A stretch of 41,829 bases of DNA from Porphyra umbilicalis (taxonomy: Eukaryota > Rhodophyta > Bangiophyceae > Bangiales > Bangiaceae). The stretch lies in NCBI GenBank assembly GCA_002049455.2, contig KV919097.1:39812-81640 (forward strand), written 5' to 3'. The translations under genes were made by a program, and so were the position numbers. The notes under the pieces were generated by a model, which worked only from the letters and a program-made list of their open reading frames with translations, was not told the origin of the DNA and searched no databases. This document shows, one piece after another, positions 29,603 through 40,700 of the stretch. The stretch's first letter is position 1; each line of letters opens with the position of its first letter.

Positions 29603-30358
29603 TTAGATCTTGGACTCGAAGCTCGTGCCGCACAGCTCGTCGACCTTCTTGATGTACTCCTTCATGGCGTCTTCCTTGGACACACCCTTGCGCTTGGTCC
29701 ACTCGTCAAATTTGGCCTTGGCCTCCTGGTTGAAGAGGCCCCCGGGCCGGGCTGCATTCGGTGTCCCCAAAGACACACCCAAGGTCACGTGCAGAGCAAC
29801 AAAAAGACGGAAGCACATGGACAGGACAAGTGAGGCGGCGTCAGAGTCGGCGCATGGGTGGATGCAACGACGTCATGAGTCGTGTCACCCCGTCACTGCA
29901 ATCGGCATGAATGGTCACATCGAGCGAACGGTATCATTGTTGTCACCGACAACCCAAAGAGGTCCTGCAACCAGACAAACGGACACAGGGAGTAACGTAC
30001 GGATGTTGACATCGCCAATGGTGCTCTGCTTGAAGTACCCGTACAGGCACAGGCGGTCGGCGTTGGACGCCTCCTTCAGCTGCTTCACGCGCTCGGCGGC
30101 CTCATTGAACACCTCCTGCCGCCACCAATGGCCAAGCGTGTGTCGAACGGCAACGGGATGCACGAGGGACAAGTCCCGAATAGACGGGCAGGCAACCACG
30201 TCAGCAACACGCACGCCAAAACATTGGTCTTTACTGCCACAGACGCTCGAACCATAAAGAGGACGCGGCAAACTGCCGCCGCACCCCGTTTACAGTCAAG
30301 TCCATCTTGGCGACCGCCAGGCCCTCCCTCCCTCATGACCACATACCGTAACAGCCAT
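29603..30358 (-). CDS. ACBP: Acyl-CoA-binding protein (3 exons, 91 aa)
   Basis: Exons 30358-30347 (12 bases), 30115-30001 and 29751-29603, with GT-AG borders (GTATGT donor, CAG acceptor; GTACGT donor, CAG acceptor). The joined product begins [20 protein letters not shown] and runs through NIPRPGGLFN to ESKI. It is a single-domain ACBP of the usual length, a cytosolic carrier of acyl-CoA esters. Ligand-binding positions known from bovine ACBP are present: Tyr29 and Lys33 in LYGYFKQ, Lys56 in AKAKFDEW, Tyr75 in AMKEYIKKV; also GDVN-PRPG and KGVSKEDA. No targeting signal. The micro-exon 1 is inferred from the perfect donor and phase; the other two exons are firm. Confidence 0.92.
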
Positions 30359-30854
30359 GATGCTCTGCCGACGTAGACGCTGATACCCAAGCAAGTCAAG
30401 TAGGTCGCAGCAAAAGGGAGGCAGCGGATCTGACGCGGCCGGTACAGGGCCAAAGCAGCGGAGGCGGTGTGCGTCGGGGGGTGGGCGATGGGCCGACAAG
30501 CCGCGCGGACGCACCCAAGACAGCAGTGCCTCCCACAACAGAATCTCGTGGCAATGTGCCGCGAAATGCAGTTCGCCACAGGAATTGTGCTAGGGGTGGG
30601 ACTCTCGAGTGTGTCGCCACGCTTCGAAACAGCAAGCAACAGCGCGCGCGGGCAGCGTACTGTGACAGGCACCAACGCCGAGCTAAAGAAAAAAAAAAAA
30701 AAAACGACGACAGGCAAGACACAAGCCACGTACAAGAAGAAGAGACCCCGTCCTTCAAAAAAAAAAGAACTGGAAAAGGGTAGAGACGAGATACCACTAC
30801 GCATGAGCCAAAAAAAAAAAAGAAGAGACCACGACCCCCGCGCCCGCCGCGCCC
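30359..30854. other. Intergenic between ACBP and HEAT-repeat gene
   Basis: Holds the ACBP promoter and the 3' flank of the HEAT gene. It includes A runs at about 30690-30703 and 30812-30820 and a C-run adjoining the HEAT stop. No gene was recognised. Confidence 0.5.
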
Positions 30855-33800
30855 TCAGTCCACCGCCCCCCCCCCCCCAAAGCAGCAAAAGCCACTCTTC
30901 TTTGGCGGCTTGCCCGGTCTTTGCGCCGCCGCCGCCGCCGCGGCACTCGGCGGCGGCGCGGCCACGGGGGCGCTCTTGGCGCCCGCCCCCCGGCCGGGGG
31001 TGGCCACCCCGTTGGCCCCCCCCGGCGGCGCCGCCGTCGACGGGCGCGCCGCCGTCGACACGCGGCCGGGGCCAATGGTCGTCCCGCCGAGGCCGCCGGG
31101 CGCCGGGTGGATGGCCGACTTTGGTAGCGCCGCCGCGGCCGCCGCCCCGGCCGTCGACGCGCGGGCGGCGGGGACGACGCTCGAGCGGCGGGCGCCGTCG
31201 CCGAGGCGCCCGTCGACGCTCGTGCGGCCCATGGGCTTGACGACCGGCGGCGGGGCCGGCCGCGACGCCGCCTTGTCGGGCGCCACCGCCGCCGCCGCCC
31301 CCGCCGCCGCGTAGGCACCGCCGCCGCCGCCCGACACGGCGCCGGCGCCGCCGCGGCCGCCGCCGAGGGGCTCCGCGCCCGGCCCGAGGCGCCCGACGCC
31401 GTCCATCCCGCCGTCGGCGGGCGGCGGCGGCGCGCCCGGCGGGCGCCCATTGGCGGCCCCCACCCCCGGACCGCCGTCGCCAAACGCCGACGTGCCCGGG
31501 GGGAGGAGGTGGGGCGCCGCCGGCTTGGGGCTCCGCTTGACAAAGAAGAGCGTCTCGGATACGGCATGTGAGTCGTCTTCGGCCACCTGCGCCTTGGTCA
31601 GCCGCGCGGCGCCCGACGCGATGGCCGCAATGCCCGACCGCGCGACGGCCTCCACCCCCGGATCGGGGTCGGACGTGAGGCGGTCGAGCGCCGCCCGCAC
31701 CGCCGACGGCGGCGCGCAGTGGGCGGCTTCCTCCTCCAACGCCGAGCCGACGACCACCCCATTGTCCCCGTCGGGCCGCGCGTGCTCGTACGCGGCAATG
31801 ACGCGGGGCAGGATGGACGCCACCCGCAGCCGCACGTTGGGCACCGCGTCCGCGGCGAGCGCAATGAGCTCGTCGCCAAAGAGCACGCGGAAGAGGGTGG
31901 ACGAGTACACGTCGAGCGCCGCCGCCGCGCCATCTGTGTAGGCGAGGCGCGTCCAATACACCTTGCCCCGCGCCCACTCCGTCCGAAAGTGCTTGACGAT
32001 GTGGTCCCGCCGGCGCACGTCCGAGATGAAGCGCATCGTGCGGACGAGGGCGCGCATCGACGCTTTCCGCACGAGGTACGTGCTCTCCCGCGCCATTTGG
32101 AAGAGCAGCGGCGCCAGGTGGTCGCAAAGCACGTCTTGGGGGATGCGGTGCGCGACGGCCTCAATGTGGGAGGCGAGGAGCTCCTGCGTCCGCCATGAGT
32201 CTTGGGCGACGGGCACGAGCGACGCAAAAAAGGGGGCCAACTCGAGCGCCCCCACGTCCTCGTCCGCCGGCGGGAAGGAGCCCGGCCGGGATTCGCGGCG
32301 GCGGGTGCGCGCCTCGGCCGTGTCCCCCTCCACATCCGAGTCGACAGTCGTTGCGTGGCCGGTCAGCACCTCGACGGCCGACGACAAGTGGGAGAGCGCA
32401 TTCATCCGCACCTGCGGGTTAATGTCTGTGATCAGCGACGCAAACGCGCCGAGCACCTCATCCCGCAGCGGCCCCGAGCCGAGCTGCGCGACGGTTTGGT
32501 GGAAGCCCGCCGCGAGCGTCGCCCGCGTCTCCACATCCGTGTCGGTGGCGAGCGCGTGGAGGACGCCCCGCGCCTTTTCGGGGCGCGCCTCCCCACACAC
32601 CTGCGCCACCGCCGGGAGGTTGAATGCGCACCAGTGGCGCACCGTCGGCCCGTTGCAGGTGACCATCCGCCGCAGCGCGTTGAGGGCGACCGTCCACGCG
32701 TCCTCGTCTTCCAACAGGGCGCAGACGGCCCAGAGGAAGACGCCAAACACTTCGGCGAAAATCTCAAGCAGCAAGTACGTGTCGTCCGAGACGGTGCGGA
32801 GGTCCGACGCGGCGACCGACCCGGCGCGGCTGCACTCGGCGAGGAAGAGCGGCAGCAGGACGGTGCCGTAGAGGGACGTCGGCACCGCCGTCTCCCGGTG
32901 CGCGCCGGCGGTTTTGGCGAGCGCCCGCAGCGCCGCCGCGCGCACGCGCGCGTTTTCGTCCCGCATGAGGCTGACGAGCTTGGGCCAAAAGTGGGACTCG
33001 CACACCCCGAGCGGCAGCGCCGCGCCGAGCGTGGCGACCGACTGGGCAATCATGGCGCGCACGGACGCGTCCTCATCGTCGCACAGGAGGAGCGTCGGGG
33101 GGAGGAACTGGGCCTCCAAGTCGGCGGCCGACAAGACGCCGTCGAGCGCGCCAATGATGCGCGCGGCGAGGCGCCGCGAGTCGGCCGACGGCGCCGCCGC
33201 CCGCGCAGTGACGGCCGGCACGACCAGCCGCAGCGCATCGTCCTTGGGCAGCTGCGGGAGGAGCATGGAGAGGATTTCGCCCCACGCGTCAAACACGTCG
33301 CCCGAGTCGGACAGGTTGATGATCCGCAACGCGGCAATGACCACCCGCCGCGCAATGTGCGGGGGCACGACCGAGCCGACCACAAAGTAGAGCGCCTCGG
33401 CGGCGGCCATCTGCACCTCCTCCTGCCAGTGGACGGCGTCGCGGCAGATTTCGGGCACCATAATGGCGATCGTCTCTTCGGGGCAGTGGCGGAGGAACTG
33501 GGAGAATTGGAGCAGCACCGCCAGCCGCTCCACGTCGCTCCCTTCGAGGAGCACGAGCGTCGCGTTGGGGACCGACGTGAGCACATCGTCATTGAGCACC
33601 ACGTACTCGACGTCCGAGGTGTCTTGCTGCAGGCGAGAAGAAAACACGCACGGGCCATCGCGACCGGGAGCGCACCACAGCAGCATCCGACACATGGCAG
33701 CGGCAAGGAGCGTCCATCACGCACACAGAGCCCAAGAGCACAACACCGTCAGTACAGCTGCCATCACCAGGGTGCCATAGCAGTCGCAACCACCCGCGAT

Positions 33801-34410
33801 CCGCCGCCGCCCCGCCACGCGCTCCCCCATACACGACGGCCACCGGCGCGCACGCACCACGGCCATGGCGGGCGCGTCCCCGTCTCCGCCGCATCGACCC
33901 GCCCACCCCCCACCCCCCACCCCCCCCCCCACCCACACGTACCGCCTCGCCCTGCGCCGCCCGCTTGGCCGCAATCGCCTCGTCGCTCTCCCCCAACCCG
34001 TCGTCCTCACACTCGTGCGCGAGCACCCCCGGCGGCGGCCCCGACCCGAGCGCCGACAGGGCGGCGAGGGAGTCGTCGCCCGCCTGCCCCGGCACGCCCC
34101 CGCCGGCGGCACCCGCGTCACCGCCGTCCCCGCCGCCAACGCCAATGGCCACGACGCCGACGCCCCGCGGCGGCGAACCGCCGCCCGCCCCACCGCCGCC
34201 GCCGCCGCCGCCACCGCCGCCGCCGCCCGTCACCGACACGGCCAGGCGGTGACCGCCACCGCCACCGCCACCACCACCACCACCGCCGCCGCCGCCACCA
34301 CCAATGCCGCCCCCCCCCCCCCCCCCCGCCCCCCACACCCCCCATCCCCCCAATCTCCCCCCCCCCCCCCGAGCGCCGGCATCATCTCTTGCGGCGGCGG
34401 CGCGCCAGCG

Positions 34411-34442
<32 letters not shown>

Positions 34443-34800
34443 TGCGCGCTTGGACGCGCCGAGCCCCCGCGGCCCGAGGCCGCTCGTGCCCCCCGAGCCG
34501 ACGCGCGCGAGGGAGCCGCCACTGTCCATGCGGCCGACTTCGCCGCCGGCGCGCTCCGGGGGGTCCCCGCCGCCGGCGGGCATGGCGGTGCCGCCGCCAC
34601 CGACACCCCCACCGGCACCCCCACCCCCACCCCCGCCGCCAACGTCAAAGGGCAGCGACGGCGGCGGCGGCGGGGAGGGCGGCGGCGGCATATCTGGCGG
34701 CCGCCCCCCGCCCGCCGCCGCCGCCGCCGCCCCGCGCCCACCCGAGCCCGACGAGGCGGCAGCCGACCGCTTGTGGCGGGCACCGCCGCCGGCCCGCCGC

Positions 34801-34845
<45 letters not shown>

Positions 34846-35042
34846 TCGGCGGCAGCGGCGGTGGGGTCGGGTTTGCGACTGCCCGCCGCCCGCCGCTTCT
34901 TCTTCTTGGCATCGCCGCCAGTGGCGCCACCACCACCACCACCACCGGCGCCCCCCCCCCCCCCCCCCCCGCCAATGACCGTCACCGCCGCCAAGCTGCC
35001 GCCCGCCGTCGACCCGGCCGCCGGGCGGCCGCCGCTCGGCAT
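30855..35042 (-). CDS. HEAT-repeat protein, PP4R1/PP2A-A-like regulatory subunit (2+ exons, N-terminus uncertain)
   Basis: Main exon 33626-30855 (about 920 aa), preceded by an intron 33942-33627 (GTACGT donor, CTGCAG acceptor, both phase 0) and an exon ending at 33943 with DEAIAAKRAAQGEA. The main exon shows serial helical HEAT-like repeats: VERLAVLLQFSQFL, PEICRDAVHWQEEV, VRAMIAQSVATLG, FWPKLVSLMRDENARVRAAA, RTQELLASHIEAV, LCDHLAPLLFQMARESTYLVRKAS, PNVRLRVASILPRVI. This architecture and wording recall PPP4R1 and the PP2A A subunit, scaffolds for PP4/PP2A catalytic subunits; the exact orthology is not settled. The last ~250 residues are Gly/Pro/Ala-rich and end KKSGFCCFGGGGAVD, with a Cys pair that could be lipidated (inference). 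The N-terminal exon is low complexity with frame changes at C18 (34310-34327) and C14 (34357-34370); the ATG at 35042 is only the first plausible start. Confidence 0.7.
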
Positions 35043-35678
35043 GGTCCGCGCCGCGCCCGGTGGCGACGGCGGCGGCGGCGGCAGCGGCGGCGGGCGGGGC
35101 GGCCCGTCGAGGCGGGCCAAACGCAGCCGCAACCGCGGAGGGCGCCCGCCCCGTCACCCCGCGGGCGTCGCGTCCACCGACACGCGCGGGCCGCCGCCGC
35201 GGGGGGCGCGCCGCCGACGGCGCGCGCGCGGCGCGGCCGACACAAGGCGCGCCCGACCAACGGTCGCCCGCGTGGCGCGTGGCGCCCGCGCGCACCCCCC
35301 CCCCCCCCCCCGCCGGCGTGCCACGAGCAGCCGGGGGCCGACGCGCGTCGCGGCGCGCGGCGGCGACCGCGCGTCGTGCAGAGCCCCACCTCCCCGGGTC
35401 GCGCGGGGCGGTCCCTCGTCGCCGCCCGCGGGCGCCCGCAGCGTGCGCGGCGCGCGACGGGGGCGGCCGGCCGCGGCGGGGTCGGGCGCGGCCTCCCGCG
35501 GCTCGCCCGTCTCTCCCCCCCGCTGCGCTCTCCCTCCCCCGACACGAACCGCACCGGCACGCGCGTGTCCGACGGCCACCGCCTCCTCTCTCTTCCCCGG
35601 GGACGCGTGGCGACGGCCCCCGCCGACGGTCGTCAGACGACGTAGAGCGCGCGCGGGCGGCGCGCAGCGGCGGCGGCG

Positions 35679-35710
<32 letters not shown>

Positions 35711-36826
35711 GGGGCCCGCAGAGAGAGGGGGGGGGGGGGGGTTGGTGGGAATGTGTCGCCCCCGCTGCGGCTGCCGCCGCGGGGCCGCGCGCGCGGCGCG
35801 CCGCGCGCGCGTCACCCACCCACGCCGCCCGGTCCGCCCCCCCACCCGCGCCCGCGCCGGCGGGGGCCACGTCGGCCGTCTGCGCTCACGCTGGGTGGGG
35901 AAACTGCATACAGCGGTCGGGCCACCCCCCCCGCGGGCGCGGCGGGAGCCGCGGACGCGGGGCGGGGGGCGCGCGTCTGCGCGCGGCCAAGCCCCCCCCC
36001 CCCCCACCCCCCCCGCCCCCACGCCCAACGGGGCGTGCGTGCCGCGGCGTTGGCGGCCGCGCGCGGCCGCGTCGCGGCGCGCCCGGACCAAATCCGGCGA
36101 TGGGTGACGCCCCGCCGCCCGCCGCCTGACGCGCGCCGGCCGGCGGGCCGTCGTGCAATGGGCGCCGGCCGTTGCGGTGGCGGGGGTCGTGTGTCCACCG
36201 GCCGGCGGCCGTGGCGGCGGGGGCGGTGCTGAGCGTGGCTGGGTGAGACCCACAGGGGGGGGGGTGGGGGGGAGCGGGAGGGAGGGGGGGGCGGGTTGCC
36301 GCGGCGCGGCGGCGGCGAACCCGGACGCCACGCCGCGCTCTTTGCCGGTTGGGGTGCGGCGGCGCGCGCGGGGCGCCCGCCGGTGCGCCCCCCACGGGCA
36401 CTTTGGCGGGGGATGGGGTGGCACCGGGGGGCGGGTCGGGCGGGGGGGGGCCTCACCACCGGGTGCGCCAAAGAGGTTTGCAATCTCGGCGGTGTGCCAG
36501 GGGTGACCGGGCCCGATTCGGGCCGCAGTGTGCGGACGACGAGAACTGCGCAAAGTACACACAGATGCACACAACATTCCATTGTTTCGTGGGAAAGCCC
36601 AGACAGAATTGTATTACTCCGAACGATGTTAAAGAGACAAGTACACCGTGTGCGTCCTTGTTCCCCACCACGTTAGGCCATCTCTGCGCCACCGTCCTCC
36701 GCCCCTCACTACGTGCTCCGACCAGCTCCACCAGCCATCTATCTGTGTGCTGCCACCCATCCTCGTTTGTTCTACGACCGCTCACGTGCTCCCCTTTCAA
36801 TTTCTGTTTCAAAGCAGTTGCCGGCC
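35043..36826. other. Extremely GC-rich intergenic region between divergent genes
   Basis: Very CpG-rich with long C and G runs (for example near 35287-35310, 35729-35741, 35993-36020, 36256-36290). Frames on both strands stay open only because stop codons are rare; none looks like a known protein. From about 36490 GC drops and the last 300 bases before 36827 resemble a 5' UTR with a pyrimidine-rich TTTCAATTTCTGTTTCAAAG stretch. It must contain the promoters of the HEAT gene and NDUFA1. Confidence 0.45.
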
Positions 36827-37487
36827 ATGACGTGGATGGAGGCGCTCCCGCCGCTGGTCATCATCACCGTCGCCCTCGCGGGGATGGGCACCCTCCAAGA
36901 CGCGGTGCACAGGATTGCGTACAAGGAGGTACGTGGTGGCCTCTGCGTCTGTCGTTGCCTTTCATTTGGCTCTTGGTAGAGCTCGTATGCAGCAGCATTC
37001 CTGGAGCCCGCTCGGGGGGGCCCTGCCGGGATTGCTGGGCACCGTGGACGGAGACGCTGGGGGCAGCCGGTCGCCGTTTGCAGTGGGTGATCCCGCCAGC
37101 GTTGGGCAGCGCCCCGCCTGATGCGCGTGCGCAGGGAGTGCGTGGGAGCAGCGCCGATTCGTGCAGTGGTTGCGTGATCGTCGGCCGCGGGCGGCTTGGA
37201 GAGCCGTCTTTCCACGACGCGCGCTGACACACACGCTATGCACCCCCGGTTACGTTTGCTCTTGTCCTCTCCACGGCCGGTGCATCGGCTTGCTCGGACG
37301 TTGTACTATCCTGGCACCCGTTGGGACTGCTGAACCCGCCCGCCGTCGCCATTGATAGGGCAAGAAGGTGCAGCGGGACCGCTTCTCAAGCCTCATGGAC
37401 CACCGGGACGAGGAGGTGCGGAAGGCGGCTGCCGCCGCCGCCGCGGCCGCCCCGTCGTCGTCGTCGACGCCCCCGTCGGCGTCCTAG
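36827..37487 (+). CDS. NDUFA1: NDUFA1 (MWFE) subunit of mitochondrial complex I (2 exons, 76 aa)
   Basis: Exons 36827-36928 and 37359-37487, phase 0, donor GAG/GTACGT and acceptor GATAG/GGC. NDUFA1 is a small accessory, single-span subunit of NADH:ubiquinone oxidoreductase in the inner mitochondrial membrane. The product begins MTWMEALPPLVIITVALAGM, matching the WxEAxxPL(G/V)II hydrophobic start of the family, continues GTLQDAVHRIAYKE, and after the junction reads KKVQRDRFSSLMDHRDEEV, matching the D.(W/F)...M..RD..(V/L) end. Length is close to the usual ~70 aa. An Ala/Ser/Pro tail (AAAAAAPSSSS) extends it slightly. No cleavable presequence is expected for this subunit. Confidence 0.9.
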
Positions 37488-37797
37488 CTGCCACCTACAT
37501 GCTCCCTCCTTGTCAAAACTCCCCACGTCTTTGTTTTTGCTTGTTCGATACTCGCAGCGGCTCGCGTGGTGTGCCACTCTTCCCCAACTGCTCAATGACC
37601 GGCCTATGCCCGTGTCGGCCGCCACTGGCCAGATTGCCAAGGACGGCGGGAGCGCCGGACGGGTGTGGACGTGGGCGGCGCTCCATCCTAAAACCTGTGC
37701 GACCTCTTTTCTTTTCTTGCCCACAAGTCACCGTTCTTTGTCATTGCCGTGGCCAACTGCACTAGGGGGCCCGCCGGTTCTGCCTCTACCGCGTGGC
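37488..37797. other. Convergent 3' intergenic region
   Basis: About 310 bases between the stop codons of NDUFA1 (+) and UGGT (-). Lower GC than the coding parts; no gene or clear poly(A) motif recognised. Confidence 0.5.
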
Positions 37798-40700
37798 TTA
37801 GAGCTCATCGCGGGACACGCCGTCGCCGACCCCCGCGGCGGCGCCCCCGTCGGCGACGGCCGGCTCGGGGACGGCGAGCGGCTCGTCCGGCGGCGGCGGC
37901 GGCACCCCCCCCTCCCCCCCCAGCCCGCCCCCCCCCGACGCCACCGCCTGCGCCAGCCGCGCGTAGACCTCTGCCGTCGTTGCCGCCGCCATGCGGTCGT
38001 ACTCCTCCCACTCGGGGATGATGGTTTTGGCGGCGACGAGCTTGGGCACCTTGGTCAGCGGGTTGTTGCACAAGTCGATAGTCTTGGCCGCCGGCTTGGA
38101 CGCCTGGTCACACCACGAGTCACACCAGAGCCACTCCTGGGGCAACGAGAAGATGCGCACGAGGGGGTGCCCCCCCGGCGCCCCCCCGCCGGGCGTGACC
38201 GCCGCGTAGTTTGGCAAGTCTTGGTCGAGGTTGGACAGCGACGCCGGGTCGGCCGACAGCGACTGGTAGACGGCGCGGAGCGTGTCGCCCGCGCGCGTCG
38301 AGCGAAACACGTCCAAGTCGACGACGTACAGCGCAGAGATGTGGTAGGGGCGCCCCGCGAGGATGCCCGCCCAGTAGCCACCCTTCCAAAACCGAAACCC
38401 GTCCACGTCCCGCCGCGACTCGCAAAACGGCACGTACCCGTACGGCGCGCCGTCGAGCGGGAGGGCCATCAGCTCGGCCAAATCCGCGCGCACGACCTGG
38501 TCCGAGTCGACAAAAATGACGCGCCGCAGCGTCAGCGGGAAGAGGACGTCGAGGAAGAGGATTTTGTACGCCCAAATGGTGCGCTGCGCGTCCGTCTGCG
38601 CGCGGAGCCACGTCGGCCACCGAAAGGTGACGAGGCCCACCTCAAAGCCGTGGGCGGCCGCAAAGCCGGGGAGCAGCGCCTTGAAGGCGGGGGAGAGGGT
38701 GTTTTGGAGGAGCCAAAACTTGACGGGCGCGCCCGCGTGGCGCACGACCGACAGCATCATAATTTTGAGCAGCCGCTCGTACAGGTGGCCGCTCGCAACG
38801 GAAAAGACGTGGATGCGGGGGTCGTGCGCGGGCGCCCCGTCGGCGGCCCCGTCGACCGACGCGCCCGCGGCCGCCGTTGCGCTCGCCGTGGGCGACGGCG
38901 CGCCGCGCCGGAAGAGGCTGCTGAGCTTGTCGCGCACGCCGCCGCCGCCGCCGCCGCCGTCCCCCACCGCCGCCGCGTCCCCGCCCGCCTCGGCCCGATG
39001 CCGCACGCGGAGGAGCGTGCCACGCGCGCCGTCGAGCGAGTCGACCACCACCGCCACGTCCCCGTCGGCAGTGACGGTACCGACGCCCGCGCCCGCCCCC
39101 TCAATCGACGTGATGGCGTACGCAGACGTGTTGCCACCGCCGCCCGCGGGCGCCAGGGACAGCCGCCACGCGCCCGGCGCTGCGGCCTTGAGCTGAAAGT
39201 ACCCCAAGTTGCCCATGACGAGCGTGTCGTCGCCAATGGCGCCGACGCCCCCGCCGCCGCCGCCCGCAGCCGCCGCCACGCCCGCGGCGACCGGGTCGAG
39301 GCGGAGGCGCAGCCCCTGCGGCGGCGCAAACGCCTCGTCCGCCGCCGACCCCTCCACGAGCAGCGACTCGAGGGCGTACTCGGCGTACACCTCGGCGGGC
39401 GGCGGCGCGTCGTCGGCCGCGGCGGGTGGCGGCGGCAGCACGAGGTTGTCGAGGTCCCGCGTCGCCGACGCGACGCCGACCAACCACGAGCGCGGGGGGG
39501 TGACGGCCAGCGACATGACGCGGCCGGGGGGGAGGCGCCGAAACACCGCCGACGGCGCCACGCGCGCGCCCGTCGCCGCGTCAAACGCGGTCGTGCCCGG
39601 GAGGAGGAACTTGGTAAAGGGGCGGCCGGCAAACGGCGACGCCGCCGCCGACGCGCCCGTCGCGCCCCCGCGCACGCGCGTGCCGCCCGCCGCCCACCCA
39701 CCGACAGACGGGAGGAGGAGCAGGCGCAGGCGCGGCGCCAGCGCCTCGTGGAGGGCCGACAGCAGGGCGGCCGCCGCGGGGCCGGCGGCCGCCGTCGGGT
39801 CGACGACGGCGAGGACCTCCCACAGGACGGGCGCGGCGGCGCCGTCGGCGGTGGCGGCGGCGCCACCGCCGCCGCCGCCGCCCCACCGCGCGTCGACCGG
39901 CCCGCGGGGCGGCGGCGGCGGCAGCGACCCACCGCCGGCGGCCGGCGGCACCGACACCCACAGCGGCGACGCCGGCGGCGCGAGGCCCTCGACGGTCGCC
40001 ACCGACACGGCGCCGGCGGCCGACGGCGGCGCGACGCCCGCGCACGCGCCTTCGGCGGCCGACACGACGGCCATGGCGAGGAGCACCACGTCTGCGCACG
40101 GCAGCAGCGCCGCGTCGGCGGGCGACGCCGCCGCCGCCGCGCATGCGGCGGCAGCGGCGGCGGCTGCCGCCGCAGCGTCTGTGGCGGCGCCGTCGGCGGT
40201 GGCGCCCCCCCCCCCCCCGCCGAGGAGGGCGGCGAGCACCGCGTCGCCGCGCGTCGCGCGCTCGACCGCCGCGAGCGCGTCGAGGTCGGCCGCCGCCGCA
40301 ACGGCGGCGGCGGGCACCCGCCGGCCATTGGCCCACACGCCCGCCACCCCCCCCCCGGGGTGTGGGTGACGCCCGTCAGCCGCGTCACGGTCGCCGGTGG
40401 CACGCCCGACGGGGCCACCCCGTCGGCCAAGTCGTCAGACGGCCCCGTGTGCAGCAGCGCCACGCGCGCGGCGGCGGCCGCGCCGGCGGGCGAGGACGCC
40501 CACGCGGCAATCGCCGACGCTGCCGGTGCGCCGGGGCCGCCCGCGACCAAGTCGCCAACCACCCACAGCGTCAGCAGGGGCAGACGCGCGGCGCCGTCGG
40601 CCGCCGCCGGCGCCTCGACGTAGCGGATGGCGGCGAGGTCCGCCACCGCCCCCGCGTCGTGCACCAGCTGCGCAAAGGGCACCGACGCGGAGCCGCCGGC

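Noticed and set aside
32202..35645. A plus-strand open frame of over 1100 codons
   Set aside because: It is the antisense shadow of the HEAT-repeat gene; its translation is Arg/Pro-rich without any domain, while the minus strand shows HEAT repeats.
37321..40623. A plus-strand open frame of 1100 codons opposite UGGT
   Set aside because: Antisense shadow caused by GC-rich codons; the minus strand encodes an unmistakable GT24 domain.
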